Notes: a model not told the origin generated them from the sequence alone. A stretch of DNA of 30,752 bases from Streptomyces catenulae (GCF_000718015.1 NZ_JODY01000051.1:1-30752), one strand, 5' to 3'; shown: positions 14,329 to 23,479, numbered from the stretch's first letter. Numbers and translations: made by a program.

Positions 14329-17300
14329 CTACCCGCGCGCCGCCCCCGCCACGGCCTCGCGCCCCGCCGCCGCGGCCCCGGCGCCGTACACCGCGTCCAC
14401 CTCGCGCTCGCGCTCCAGCATCCGCCGGAACGGACCGTCCGCCGCGGCCAGCTCCGCGTACCCGCCGCGCTGGACCGGGCGGCCGCCGTCCAGCACCAGG
14501 ATCTCGTCGACCGCGTCGAGCCCGGTGAGCCGGTGGGTGATCAGGACCGTGGTGCGGCCCTCCGTCGCGGCCAGCAGATCGGCGGTGAGCGCGTCGGCGG
14601 TGGCCAGGTCCAGATGCTCGGCGGGCTCGTCCAGGACGAGGACGGGGAAGTCGGCCAGCAGCGCGCGGGCCAGCGCCAGACGGCGCCGCTGCCCGCCCGA
14701 CAGGCGCGCACCGTGCTCGCCGACCATGGTGTCGAGCCCGTCCGGCAGCGACCGCACCCACCCGGCGAGCCGGGCCCGCTCCAGCGCCTCCCACAGGTCG
14801 TCGTCGCCGGTCACCTCCGGTGCGGCGAGCCGGAGGTTCTCCCGCAGCGAGCTGTCGAAGACGTGCGCGTCCTGCGCGCAGAGCCCCACCAGCCGCCGCA
14901 CCGCGTCGCCGTCCAGCTCCGCGGCGTCCGTCCCGGCCAGCGTGTACCCGCCCGCCTCCCGGTCCAGGAACCGCAGCAGCACCTGCGCCAGCGTGGTCTT
15001 GCCGGAACCGGACGGCCCGACGACCGCGAGCCGCCGCCCCGCGTCCAACGTGAAACCGACCCCGTCCAGCGCCGCGACCGCCTGCCCCGGATGGCGGGCC
15101 GTCAGATCCCGTACGACCAGCGGGAACGGAACGTCCGGTGCGGGCTTCGGCGCCTCCGGTTCGCGGACCGGGGCGGGCGCGTCCAGCACCTCGAAGACCC
15201 GCTCGGCGGCGCGCCGGGTCCGCAGCCGGTACTGCGCCGCGAGCGGCAGCCCGGCCACCGCCTCGAAGGCGGCCAGCGGCGTCAGCACCACGACGGCGAG
15301 GAGGACGCCGTCCAGCCGCCCGTCGTGCACCGCCTGTACGCCCAGCGCCGCGGAGACGGTGACGGTCAACCCGCTCAGCAGCGCCGACAGTCCGGCGCCG
15401 ACGCCCGCGGCCCGCGCGGAGCGGGACGCGATCCGGGTCAGCTCGCCGTCCGCCGCCCCGACCGCCGCGGTACGGGAGGAGAGCGCGCCCGCGACGGTCA
15501 GCTCGGCGGTGCCGGTGAGCAGATCGACGACCCGAGTGGCGAGGGCGCCGCGGGCCGGGGCCAGCCGCCGTTCGGCGCGCCGGGACAGCGTGGCCGACAG
15601 CAGCGGCACCCCCGCCCCGGCGAGCAGCAGCCCGACGGCGAGCACCACGCCCGCCTCCGGCAGCAGCCAGGCGGTGAAGCCGACCGTGCCCACACCGACC
15701 ACCACGGCCGCCCCGACCGGCAGCAGCCAGCGCAGGAAGTGGTCCTGCACGGCGTCGACATCGGCGACCAGCCGGGAGAGCAGATCGCCGCGGCGCCGCT
15801 CCCGCAGCCCGGCGGGCGCCAGCCGCTCCAGCCGCCGGTAGACCGCCACCCGGACGTCGGCGAGCATCCGGAACACCGCGTCGTGCGCCACCAGCCGCTC
15901 CGCGTACCGGAACACCGCCCGCCCGATGCCGAACGCGCGGGTCGCGGTGACCGCCACCATCAGATAGAGCACCGGGGGCTGCTCCGAGGCCCGGGAGATC
16001 AGCCAGCCGGACGTCGCCATCAGCCCGATCGCGCTGCCCAGCGCGAGGCTGCCGAGCAGCAGCGCCAGCGCGAACCGCCCCCGGCGCGCCCGCGCCATCC
16101 GCCGCAGCCGGGCGAGCGCGGAGCCACCGGCGGGCCGCTGCTCCGCCCCGTCCGGCGCCGCCGCGGGACCGGCCGCCTCCTCGGGAGCGGCCGCGGGGGT
16201 CGCCGCCCGCGCCGCCGCGCCGCGCTCCGGCTCGGCCGCCTCCGCCGCATCGGCCGCCGGATCGGGCAGCCGCACCACCCGGTCGGCCACCGCCAGCAGC
16301 GCCGGTCGGTGGACAACGAGCAGCACCGTCCGCCCGGCGGCCAACCGGCGGACCGCGTCGACGACGCCCGCTTCCGTCGCCCCGTCCAGGTTGGCGGTCG
16401 GCTCGTCCAGGAGCAGGATCGGCCGGTCGGCGAGGAACGCCCGGGCCAGCCCGATGCGCTGGCGCTGACCTGCGGAGAGACCCGCGCCGGACTCGCCGAT
16501 GCGGGTGTCGGCGCCGTCCGGGAGAGCGTCGGTGAAGTCGAGGGCGCCCGCGTCCCGCAGCGCCCGGCGCACCGCCGCGTCGTCCGCGTCCGGGCGCGCC
16601 AGCCGGACGTTCTCGGCGAGCGTCCCGGCGAAGAGGTGCGGCTGCTGCGGCACCCAGGCGATCCGGGCGCGCCACTGCTCGGGGTCGAGCGTGGCGAGGT
16701 CGGTGCCGTCGACGAGGATCCGGCCCTCGGACGGCGCCGCGAAGCCCAGCACGGCGTTGAGCAGGGTGGACTTCCCGGCGCCGGACGGGCCGGTCAGCGC
16801 GACCGTCTCGCCCTCCCGGACCTCGAACGACGTCGCCGGGAGCGACGGGCTCCGGCGTCCCGGGTGGCGGACGACCAGGCCGTCGACGGTCAGCGCGGTA
16901 CCGGCGGGCGCGGGCGCCGTCCCGGCGGGCGGCAGCTCCGTCTCCAGCACGGCGAAGATCTCGTCGGCGGCCGCCAGGCCCTCCGCCGCCGCGTGGTACT
17001 CGGCGCCCACCTGCCGCAGCGGCAGATACGCCTCTGGCGCCAGGATCAGCACCATCAGCCCGGTGGTCAGATCGAGTTCGCCGTGGACCAGCCGCATCCC
17101 GATGCCGACGGCGACCAGCGCGACGGAGAGCGTGGCGAGGAGCTCCAGCGCGAACGAGGAGAGGAACGCGACCCGCAGGGTGCGCAGCGTCGCGCGCCGG
17201 TAGGAGCCGGTCAGCGTGCGGATGGCGGTGGCCTGGGCCTTGGCCCGGCCGAAGACCTTGAGCGTCGGCAGCCCCTCGACGACGTCGAGGAAGTGCCCCG

Positions 17301-17952
17301 AGAGCCGCGACAGCAGCCGCCACTGCCGGTCCATCCGCGCCTGCGTGGCCCATCCGATGAGGACCATGAAGAGCGGGATCAGCGGCAGCGTGACGACGAT
17401 GGTCAGCGCGGAGATCCAGTCGCCGGTGACGATCCGCGCCAGCACCGCGACGGGCACCACGACGGCGAGACCGAGCTGCGGCAGATAGCGGGCGAAGTAG
17501 CCGTCCAGCGCATCGATGCCGCGGGTGGCGAGGGTGACGAGTTCACCGGTACGCCGCTCACCGTCCGCGCCGGGCTCCGCACCGCCGTCCGCCATGGCAT
17601 CGCCGGTACGCCGCGTCGCCGCGCCCGGACCGAGCAGCGCCGCCCGCTCCACCAGCCGGGTCCGCAGCTCGGACTTGACCGCGGCGCTCGCACGGTGCGC
17701 CGCACGTTCGGTGAGCCAGGAGACCAGCCCGCGCCCGGCGGAGACCGCGGCGAGCAGCGCGACCGGAACGGCCAGGTCACCGAGGGCGCGGCCGTGCTGG
17801 AAGGCGCCGACGACGATCTCGGCGATGAGCATCGCCTGGCCGATGACGAGACCCGCGCCGGCCAGCCCGAGAAGCACCACGGCGACGAGGAATCCGCGGG
17901 TGGCGCGGGCGTGACGGAGCAGGCGCGGGTCGATGGGTTTCACGTGAAACAT
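14329..17952 (-). CDS. cydCD: Fused CydD-CydC ABC exporter for cytochrome bd assembly
   Basis: A single 1207-residue protein contains both halves of the heterodimeric CydDC exporter, which exports thiol reductants (cysteine/glutathione in E. coli) needed to assemble cytochrome bd. The first half has a membrane domain (about 1-330) and an ATPase with GPSGAGKST (about 386), LSAGQRQR (about 491) and ILLLDEPTANLD (about 510). An Ala/Glu/Pro-rich linker (about 564-607) joins a second membrane domain and an ATPase with GPSGSGKTT (about 977), LSGGQRRR (about 1083) and VLVLDEPAEHLD (about 1105). The second Walker B lacks the usual Thr-x-x-Leu ending, so the sites may be unequal. The ATG at 17952 is chosen from MFHVKPIDPR and the nearby AGGA. 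A parS palindrome covers codons 1-6. It follows cydB by 156 bases. Confidence 0.93.
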   Translation of the reverse strand: MFHVKPIDPRLLRHARATRGFLVAVVLLGLAGAGLVIGQAMLIAEIVVGAFQHGRALGDLAVPVALLAAVSAGRGLVSWLTERAAHRASAAVKSELRTRLVERAALLGPGAATRRTGDAMADGGAEPGADGERRTGELVTLATRGIDALDGYFARYLPQLGLAVVVPVAVLARIVTGDWISALTIVVTLPLIPLFMVLIGWATQARMDRQWRLLSRLSGHFLDVVEGLPTLKVFGRAKAQATAIRTLTGSYRRATLRTLRVAFLSSFALELLATLSVALVAVGIGMRLVHGELDLTTGLMVLILAPEAYLPLRQVGAEYHAAAEGLAAADEIFAVLETELPPAGTAPAPAGTALTVDGLVVRHPGRRSPSLPATSFEVREGETVALTGPSGAGKSTLLNAVLGFAAPSEGRILVDGTDLATLDPEQWRARIAWVPQQPHLFAGTLAENVRLARPDADDAAVRRALRDAGALDFTDALPDGADTRIGESGAGLSAGQRQRIGLARAFLADRPILLLDEPTANLDGATEAGVVDAVRRLAAGRTVLLVVHRPALLAVADRVVRLPDPAADAAEAAEPERGAAARAATPAAAPEEAAGPAAAPDGAEQRPAGGSALARLRRMARARRGRFALALLLGSLALGSAIGLMATSGWLISRASEQPPVLYLMVAVTATRAFGIGRAVFRYAERLVAHDAVFRMLADVRVAVYRRLERLAPAGLRERRRGDLLSRLVADVDAVQDHFLRWLLPVGAAVVVGVGTVGFTAWLLPEAGVVLAVGLLLAGAGVPLLSATLSRRAERRLAPARGALATRVVDLLTGTAELTVAGALSSRTAAVGAADGELTRIASRSARAAGVGAGLSALLSGLTVTVSAALGVQAVHDGRLDGVLLAVVVLTPLAAFEAVAGLPLAAQYRLRTRRAAERVFEVLDAPAPVREPEAPKPAPDVPFPLVVRDLTARHPGQAVAALDGVGFTLDAGRRLAVVGPSGSGKTTLAQVLLRFLDREAGGYTLAGTDAAELDGDAVRRLVGLCAQDAHVFDSSLRENLRLAAPEVTGDDDLWEALERARLAGWVRSLPDGLDTMVGEHGARLSGGQRRRLALARALLADFPVLVLDEPAEHLDLATADALTADLLAATEGRTTVLITHRLTGLDAVDEILVLDGGRPVQRGGYAELAAADGPFRRMLEREREVDAVYGAGAAAAGREAVAGAARG
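17937..17950. other. parS: parS site (ParB binding) at the cydCD start
   Basis: GTTTCACGTGAAAC is a perfect 14-bp palindrome identical to the Streptomyces parS core, where ParB nucleates for origin segregation. It overlaps the first codons of cydCD and encodes the FHVK of MFHVKP. Identity to the consensus is from established knowledge; binding is not shown here. Confidence 0.88.
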
Positions 17953-18027
17953 CCGTCCTGGCAAGCCGGTTGGCGCCGCCCTCGAGGAGCGGAGCCGCCC
18001 GGCGGGCTCGGGCTGGCGGTCCGGGAG

Positions 18028-18101
18028 GGTGCCGGTCCCCGGCAGGAGATCCGGCACCGCCCCGGCGGGCGCCCGCAGCGTCCTCCCGCGCGGGAGGACG
18101 C
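18028..18101 (-). terminator. Two stem-loops between cydB and cydCD
   Basis: A perfect 24-bp palindrome (18078-18101, half-site GCGTCCTCCCGC) starts 8 bases after the cydB stop. A second stem, GGTGCCGG (18028-18035) with CCGGCACC (18051-18058), follows in the direction of transcription. There is no T-run. It may act as a partial terminator or as an RNA-stability stem that sets the ratio of oxidase to exporter. Confidence 0.55.
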
Positions 18102-18108
18102 CACGGAC

Positions 18109-19110
18109 CTAGTGGGCGTCGGCGATGTTCTGGGTGCCGATGCGCTTGCGGAACACCCAGTACGTCCACCCCTGGTAGAGCATCACGATCGGCGTCGCGA
18201 TCCCGGCGCACCAGGTCATGATCTTCAGGGTGTACGGGCTGGACGAGGCGTTGGTGACGGTGAGGCTCCAGGCGTCGTTCAGCGTCGACGGCATGACGTT
18301 CGGGAAGAGCGTCAGGAACAGCATCGCCACCGCGGCGACGATCGTGAGACCGGAGAAGCTGAACGCCCAGCCCTCCCGGCCCAGCTGGTTGGCGCCGAGC
18401 GCCGCGACCAGCGCGACGACCGCCACGACCAGCGCGGTCAGGCTGGCGCCGTTGCCCCGGTGCACCTGCGTCCAGATCAGGAACGCCACCGCCAGCACCG
18501 CGGCGACCAGACCGATGCCCGTCGCCATCCGGCGGGCCCGGCCCCTTATGTCACCGAGCGTCTTGAGCGCCGTGAAGACCGCGCCGTGGAAGGTGAACAG
18601 CGTCAGCGTGACCAGCCCGCCCAGCAGCGCGTACGGGTTGAGCAGGTCCAGGAAGCCGCCGACGTACTCCTTGTGCGCGTCGATCTTCACGCCGTGCACG
18701 ATGTTGCCGAACGCCACGCCCCACAGGAAGGCGGGGAGCAGCGAGGTCCAGAAGATCGCGTGTTCCCAGTTGCGCTGCCACCGCTCCTCGCTGCGCTTGG
18801 CGCGGTACTCGAAGGCGACGCCGCGCACGATCAGGCAGACGAGGATCACCAGCAGCGGCAGGTAGAAGCCGGAGAAGAGCGTGGCGTACCACTCCGGGAA
18901 GGCGGCGAAGGTGGCGCCGCCCGCGGTGAGCAGCCACACCTCGTTGCCGTCCCAGACCGGGCCGATGGTGTTGATCAGGACGCGCCGCTCGGTGCGGTCG
19001 CGGGCGAGCAGTTTGGTGAGGACACCGACCCCGAAGTCGAAGCCCTCCAGGAAGAAGTAGCCCGTCCAGAGCACGGCGATGAGGACGAACCAGACGTCGT
19101 GGAGTTGCAC
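18109..19110 (-). CDS. cydB: Cytochrome bd ubiquinol/menaquinol oxidase subunit II
   Basis: A 333-residue integral membrane subunit with about eight to nine hydrophobic helices. It begins with the family head MQLHDVWFVLIAVLWTGYFF followed by LEGFDFGVG. NTIGPVWDGNEVWLLTAGG, a hallmark of CydB, comes next. With CydA it forms the bd-type oxidase that oxidises menaquinol and reduces O2 to water at low oxygen. The ATG at 19110 lies 10 bases after the cydA stop, so the two are one operon. Length is slightly shorter than E. coli CydB (379) but usual for actinobacteria. Confidence 0.96.
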   Translation of the reverse strand: MQLHDVWFVLIAVLWTGYFFLEGFDFGVGVLTKLLARDRTERRVLINTIGPVWDGNEVWLLTAGGATFAAFPEWYATLFSGFYLPLLVILVCLIVRGVAFEYRAKRSEERWQRNWEHAIFWTSLLPAFLWGVAFGNIVHGVKIDAHKEYVGGFLDLLNPYALLGGLVTLTLFTFHGAVFTALKTLGDIRGRARRMATGIGLVAAVLAVAFLIWTQVHRGNGASLTALVVAVVALVAALGANQLGREGWAFSFSGLTIVAAVAMLFLTLFPNVMPSTLNDAWSLTVTNASSSPYTLKIMTWCAGIATPIVMLYQGWTYWVFRKRIGTQNIADAH

Positions 19111-19120
19111 AGTCGCCCCC

Positions 19121-20626
19121 TTAGTACGAGAAGGCCATCGGCCGGTCGGCGTCGGAGTCGCCGCCGATCCTGGTGGGCGGGTTGAGGTCGTCGTCGGTCA
19201 GTTCCGGCGGTCCGGCCTTGATGTACTTGACCAGCAGCCGGACCTCGACGACGGCGAGGATCGCGTAGAGCGCGGTGAAGACGATCATCGAGGTGAGCAC
19301 CTCGCCCTGGGAGACGCCGGGCGAGACCGCGTCCGAGGTGCGCAGCACGCCGTAGACGACCCACGGCTGGCGGCCCATCTCGGTGAAGATCCAGCCCCAG
19401 GAGTTGGCGATCAGCGGGAAGCCGAGGGTGACGAACGCCAGCGACCAGTACCACTTGGTCAGACGGGCGCCGAGCACGGTGTTCTTCGTGAGCGCGAGCC
19501 GTGGTGGCTCGTCGTCGGCGGTCCGCAGTCCCGGTGCGAGCCAGAACTTCTTCCGGGTCAGCCAGAGCCCGGCCAGCCCGATGACGAAGGACGTCATCCC
19601 GAAGCCGATCATCCAGCGGAAGCCCCAGTAGGCGACGGGGATGTTGGGCCGGTAGTCGCCCGGCCCGAACCGCTCCTGCTCTGCCTTGTTGACGTCGTTG
19701 ATGCCGGGCACCGGCGAGGAGAAGTCGTTGTGGGCGAGGAAGGAGAGGAGACCGGGGATCTCGATGGCGACCTTGTTGTGGCCCTTGTCGACGTCGCCGT
19801 AGGCGAAGACGGAGAACGGCGCGGGCTCCTCCTTGTCCCACAGCGCCTCGGCGGCGGCCATCTTCATCGGCTGCTGCTTGAACATCACCTTGCCGAGCGT
19901 GTCGCCGCTGACCGCGGTGAGCATCCCGGCGATCACCAGCGTGACCAGCCCGAGCCGCAGCGAGGGCCGCATCACCTCGACGTGCTTCCCGCGCATCAGG
20001 TGGTAGGCGGAGATGCCGACCATGAACGCGGCGCCGGTGAGGAAGGCGGCGGTGAGGGTGTGGAAGACGACGACCAGCGTGGTGTCCTGGGTGAGGACGT
20101 GCCAGAAGTCGGTCAGCTCGGCGCGGCCGTTCGCGGGGTTGTACTTGTACCCCACGGGGTGCTGCATCCAGGAGTTGGCCGCGAGGATGAAGTAGGCCGA
20201 CAGGATGGTGCCGATGGAGACCATCCACATGCAGAAGCAGTGGATCTTCTTCGGCAGCTTGTCCCAACCGAAGATCCACAGTCCGATGAAGGTGGACTCG
20301 AAGAAGAAGGCCAGCAGCGCCTCGAAGGCGAGCGGGGCGCCGAAGATGTCACCGACGAAGCGCGAGTAGTCGGACCAGTTCATACCGAACTGGAACTCCT
20401 GGACGATGCCGGTGACCACGCCCATCGCGATATTGATCAGGAAAAGCTTGCCCCAGAACTTGGTGGCCCGGAGGTACTTCTCCTTGCCCGTCCGCACCCA
20501 CGCCGTCTCCAGCCCGGCGACCAGCGCCGCCAAGGAGATCGTCAGGGGCACGAAGAGGAAGTGGTAGACGGTGGTGATGCCGAATTGCCATCGCGCCAAA
20601 GTCTCTGGCGCCAACGCCAGCTCCAC
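19121..20626 (-). CDS. cydA: Cytochrome bd oxidase subunit I
   Basis: A 501-residue haem-bearing subunit of the bd oxidase. Numbering runs three ahead of E. coli at the residues that can be checked: His22 (haem ligand His19 in E. coli), Glu102 and Glu110 (Glu99, Glu107) and His189 (haem b558 ligand His186). The GRQPW motif is also present. About nine membrane helices are visible. The quinol-binding loop is present but its exact length was not measured. The GTG start at 20626 is supported by AAGGAG about 6 bases upstream; upstream ATG codons have none. It is the first gene of cydA-cydB-cydCD. A Rex operator lies about 80 bases upstream, so repression at high NAD+/NADH is expected. Confidence 0.96.
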   Translation of the reverse strand: MELALAPETLARWQFGITTVYHFLFVPLTISLAALVAGLETAWVRTGKEKYLRATKFWGKLFLINIAMGVVTGIVQEFQFGMNWSDYSRFVGDIFGAPLAFEALLAFFFESTFIGLWIFGWDKLPKKIHCFCMWMVSIGTILSAYFILAANSWMQHPVGYKYNPANGRAELTDFWHVLTQDTTLVVVFHTLTAAFLTGAAFMVGISAYHLMRGKHVEVMRPSLRLGLVTLVIAGMLTAVSGDTLGKVMFKQQPMKMAAAEALWDKEEPAPFSVFAYGDVDKGHNKVAIEIPGLLSFLAHNDFSSPVPGINDVNKAEQERFGPGDYRPNIPVAYWGFRWMIGFGMTSFVIGLAGLWLTRKKFWLAPGLRTADDEPPRLALTKNTVLGARLTKWYWSLAFVTLGFPLIANSWGWIFTEMGRQPWVVYGVLRTSDAVSPGVSQGEVLTSMIVFTALYAILAVVEVRLLVKYIKAGPPELTDDDLNPPTRIGGDSDADRPMAFSY

Positions 20627-20705
20627 GTCGTTCTCCTTACGTCGCCGTTCCACTACGGCTTTTGCCCTTTATGCACGCAGTGAAGCGGGACATAAACGGC
20701 GCGCT

Positions 20706-20721
20706 TGTGAACGCGTTCACA
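20706..20721. promoter_or_regulatory. Rex operator (ROP) upstream of cydA
   Basis: TGTGAACGCGTTCACA is a perfect 16-bp palindrome matching the Rex consensus TTGTGAAC-N3-TTCACAA in its central bases. A further half-site, TTCACAA (20722-20728), overlaps its edge. Rex of S. coelicolor is known to repress cydABCD through such a site, sensing NADH. The rest of the 273-base spacer to the aminotransferase gene holds the cydA promoter (not resolved by eye) and a terminator. Confidence 0.9.
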
Positions 20722-20844
20722 TTCACAAGCAATTATCTCCTACGACTTCGGCCTGCCCCGACGGGGGGTACGTGACCGTGGTCACGCCCTCCGCGGCCGC
20801 CCCGAACCCGCGCTCACCTGCGACGGAGCGCCCCGGAAACGCCG

Positions 20845-20875
20845 GAGGCCGCGAGTCCCGGGGACTCGCGGCCTC
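20845..20875 (-). terminator. Terminator after the aminotransferase gene
   Basis: GAGGCCGCGAGTCCC (20845-20859) and GGGACTCGCGGCCTC (20861-20875) are perfect complements; in practice the stem would be about 13 bp with a small loop. It lies 24 bases beyond the stop of the minus-strand aminotransferase gene and insulates it from cydA. Confidence 0.8.
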
Positions 20876-20899
20876 TGACCAAAAACGTTCCTTCACAGA

Positions 20900-21979
20900 T
20901 CACACGGTCTTGCGGAACTCCTCCGCCGCGCTCAGGAACAGGTCCATCGCCGCGCTCTCGCCGATCGTCACCCGCACCCCCTCACCCGCGAACGGCCGCA
21001 CCACGACGCCCGCCCGCTCACACGCCTCGGCGAACTCCCCCGTCCGCTCCCCCAGCCGCAGCCAGACGAAGTTCGCCTCGGACGGCGGCACCTCCCAGCC
21101 CTGCGCCGCGAGCGCCGCCGCCACCCGGGTCCGCTCGGCGACCAGCGCGTCGACCCGCTCCAGCAGCGCCGCCTCGCTGCGCAGCGACGCCACCGCCGCC
21201 TCCTGCGCCAGCTGACTGACCCCGAACGGCACCGCCGTCTTGCGCAGCGCCGCGGCCACCGGCTCGTGCGCCACCGCGAAACCGATCCGCAGCCCCGCCA
21301 GGCCGTACGCCTTGGAGAAGGTCCGCAGCACACAGACGTTGGGACGGTCGCGGTAGAGATCGACGCCGTCCGGCACCTCGGGGTCGCGGATGAACTCCCG
21401 GTACGCCTCGTCCAGCACCACCAGGATCCCGTCCGGCACCCGGTCGAGGAACGCCTCCAGCTCGGCCCGGCGCACCACGGTGCCGGTGGGGTTGTTGGGG
21501 TTGCAGACGAAGATCAGGCGGGTGCGGTCGGTGATCGCCGCCAGCATGGCGTCCAGATCGTGCACCTCACCCGAGGTCAACGGCACCTTCACCGAGGTGG
21601 CCCCGGAGACCTGCGTGACGATCGGGTACGCCTCGAACGACCGCCAGGCGTAGATCACTTCATCGCCCGGCCCGGCCGTGGCCTGCACCAGCTGCTGGGC
21701 CACACCCACCGAGCCGGTGCCGGTCGCCAGATGCTCCACCGGCACCGAGAACCGCTCGGCCAGCTCCGCCATCAGCCCCGTGCAGGCCATGTCGGGGTAA
21801 CGGTTGAAGGCACCCGCCGCCTCGACGGCCCGCTCCAGGACACCGGGCAGCGGGGGGTAGGGGTTCTCGTTGGAGGACAGCTTGTACGCCACCGGCCCGT
21901 CCGACGCCGCCGGTCGGCCGGGCTTGTAGGTGGGGATGCCGTCCAGCGCAGCACGCAGCTTCGGGGTCTTCTCGCTCAC
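20900..21979 (-). CDS. HisC-type PLP aminotransferase (histidinol-phosphate or aromatic)
   Basis: A 359-residue fold-type I aminotransferase using pyridoxal phosphate. Typical parts are [11 protein letters not shown] (31-43), CNPNNPTGT (159-167), DEAYREF and the PLP lysine Lys223 in [14 protein letters not shown]. The length is that of HisC. In actinobacteria several HisC-like paralogues exist, and one stands outside the his operon as a probable aromatic amino acid aminotransferase. No his gene is nearby, so the second reading is at least as likely and no symbol is assigned. The GTG at 21979 is supported by GAGGAGG seven bases upstream. The gene is divergent from the LacI-type gene. Confidence 0.88.
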   Translation of the reverse strand: MSEKTPKLRAALDGIPTYKPGRPAASDGPVAYKLSSNENPYPPLPGVLERAVEAAGAFNRYPDMACTGLMAELAERFSVPVEHLATGTGSVGVAQQLVQATAGPGDEVIYAWRSFEAYPIVTQVSGATSVKVPLTSGEVHDLDAMLAAITDRTRLIFVCNPNNPTGTVVRRAELEAFLDRVPDGILVVLDEAYREFIRDPEVPDGVDLYRDRPNVCVLRTFSKAYGLAGLRIGFAVAHEPVAAALRKTAVPFGVSQLAQEAAVASLRSEAALLERVDALVAERTRVAAALAAQGWEVPPSEANFVWLRLGERTGEFAEACERAGVVVRPFAGEGVRVTIGESAAMDLFLSAAEEFRKTV

Positions 21980-22378
21980 CGCAGGTCCTCCTCGACCGTC
22001 CCGCTCGACACGAATACTGCACACCTTATGAGGATTCCCCCGCCCGGCGGCAGTCCCCACGGGGCCACGGCGGGCACCGCCCGGTGATCACATCCCGCGC
22101 CCACCGCCGGGCCGCACAAGGGGCGCACTCCGAAAAAGCGTGCGCCGGTGGCTCGCTCCCTGGCGCGCGTCCCCCGTGAAGGTGACTTGAGACCTCTTCG
22201 AGACCTGAGAACATCGCCAGGCGAACACCCCCACCAGCCCAGCGAAGTAGCAAACACCCCGCTAACTGCCTTCCATTGCATGGTAATTGACGGGGTATCA
22301 CCTTGCAGAAATGTTCCTTCGCCGGTGCGCCAGGCGATCCCCTCCAATGGGCTTTCCGAGCCCTACTATCGGCTCGCC
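21980..22378. promoter_or_regulatory. Divergent spacer between aminotransferase and LacI-type gene
   Basis: This 399-base gap has lower GC content on its right side and no credible gene. GAGACCT occurs twice exactly 11 bases (one helix turn) apart (22189-22195 and 22200-22206), as expected for a protein-binding repeat. CCATTGCATGG (22273-22283) is an inverted repeat. TTGACG lies just right of it, and TACTAT (22364-22369) is a good -10 nine bases before the LacI-type ATG. The left part, next to the aminotransferase, is GC-rich and holds only its ribosome site. Confidence 0.5.
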
Positions 22379-23479
22379 ATGACAGCAGCAGGGAACCACC
22401 AGGTGAGCCGGTCGACCGGTCGCCGGCTGGGGCGGGCAGGCATCCGGGATGTGGCCGCCGCGGCCGGTGTATCGATCACGACCGTCTCCGACGCGCTCAA
22501 CGGCAAGGGGCGGCTCCCCGACGCCACCCGCAGCCACGTCCGCGAAGTGGCCGACCGGCTGGGTTACCGCCCGTCCGCCGCCGCCCGCACGCTCCGTACC
22601 GGCAAGTCAGGGTTGATCGGCCTGACCGTGACCACGTACGGGGATGAACCTTTCACCTTCACGGAATTCCCCTACTTCGCCGAGATGGCGCGAGCCGCCA
22701 CCTCCGCCGCCCTGGCCCGCGGATACGCGCTGGTCATCCTCCCCGCGACGTCCCGCCACGACGTGTGGTCCAACGTCGCCCTCGACGGCACCGTCGTCAT
22801 CGATCCGGCCGACGGCGACCCCGTCGTCACCGAACTCGTCCGCCACGGCCTCCCCGTCGTCTCCGACGGCCGTCCCGGCGGCTCGCTGCCGGTGACCGGG
22901 TGGGTCGACAACGACCACGAGGCCGCCGTCCTCGGCCTCCTCGACCATCTCGCCGCGGCCGGTGCCCGCCGCATCGGCCTGCTCACCGGCACCACGACCG
23001 ACACCTACACCCGCCTCTCCACCACCGCCTACCTGCAGTGGTGCGAACGCGTCGGCCAGGACCCGGTCTACGAGTCCTACCCGGCGCACGACCCCTGCGC
23101 GGGCGCCGTCGCCGCCGACCGGCTGCTGGCCCGCCCGGACCGCCCCGACGCCGTCTACGGGCTCTTCGACCCGAACGGCACCGACCTGCTCGCCGCCGCA
23201 CGCCGCTACGGTCTGCGCGTACCGGACGATCTGCTGCTGGTGTGCTGCAGCGAGTCCACCGTCTACGCCACGACCGAGCCGCCGATCACCACGCTCTCCC
23301 TCAAGCCACGCCGGATCGGCACCGCCGTCGTCCAGATCCTCATCGACGCGATCGAGGGGCTGGCCACCGAGGGCCCCGTCGAGCAGGTGATACCGACCGA
23401 CCTGATCGTGCGGACGTCGTCCCAGCGGCGCTCGCCCCGCACGACCGTCAGTCCGCCGCGCGGCCCGGCCGGCGACTGA
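22379..23479 (+). CDS. LacI-family transcriptional regulator
   Basis: A 366-residue regulator. The helix-turn-helix GIRDVAAAAGVSITTVSDAL lies at about 21-40, followed by the hinge region LGYRPSAAARTLRTGKSGLIG. The rest is a periplasmic-binding-like effector domain with GWVDNDHEAAVLGLLDHL, RRIGLLTG and the late VPDDLLLVCCSES, ending in a Pro/Arg-rich tail. It should bind an operator as a dimer and release it on binding a small ligand. ATG 22379 is chosen because it starts just before the helix-turn-helix and sits 9 bases after a -10-like TACTAT with no ribosome site, so it may be leaderless. The ligand and targets are unknown. Confidence 0.93.
   Translation: MTAAGNHQVSRSTGRRLGRAGIRDVAAAAGVSITTVSDALNGKGRLPDATRSHVREVADRLGYRPSAAARTLRTGKSGLIGLTVTTYGDEPFTFTEFPYFAEMARAATSAALARGYALVILPATSRHDVWSNVALDGTVVIDPADGDPVVTELVRHGLPVVSDGRPGGSLPVTGWVDNDHEAAVLGLLDHLAAAGARRIGLLTGTTTDTYTRLSTTAYLQWCERVGQDPVYESYPAHDPCAGAVAADRLLARPDRPDAVYGLFDPNGTDLLAAARRYGLRVPDDLLLVCCSESTVYATTEPPITTLSLKPRRIGTAVVQILIDAIEGLATEGPVEQVIPTDLIVRTSSQRRSPRTTVSPPRGPAGD

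Noticed and set aside
12737..17353. A 1538-residue minus-strand frame across cydCD and the kinase
   Set aside because: It is the off-frame reading of cydCD and the kinase gene, low in complexity and crossing two real genes.
12355..19185. A 2276-residue open frame on the plus strand opposite the kinase and cyd genes
   Set aside because: It is the antisense shadow of several well-supported genes in GC-rich DNA. Its composition is Arg/Gly/Pro/Glu-rich with no domain.
20900..21979. Assigning the aminotransferase firmly to histidine synthesis (hisC)
   Set aside because: No his gene is nearby, and actinobacteria carry HisC-like paralogues with aromatic amino acid specificity. The sequence alone does not decide.
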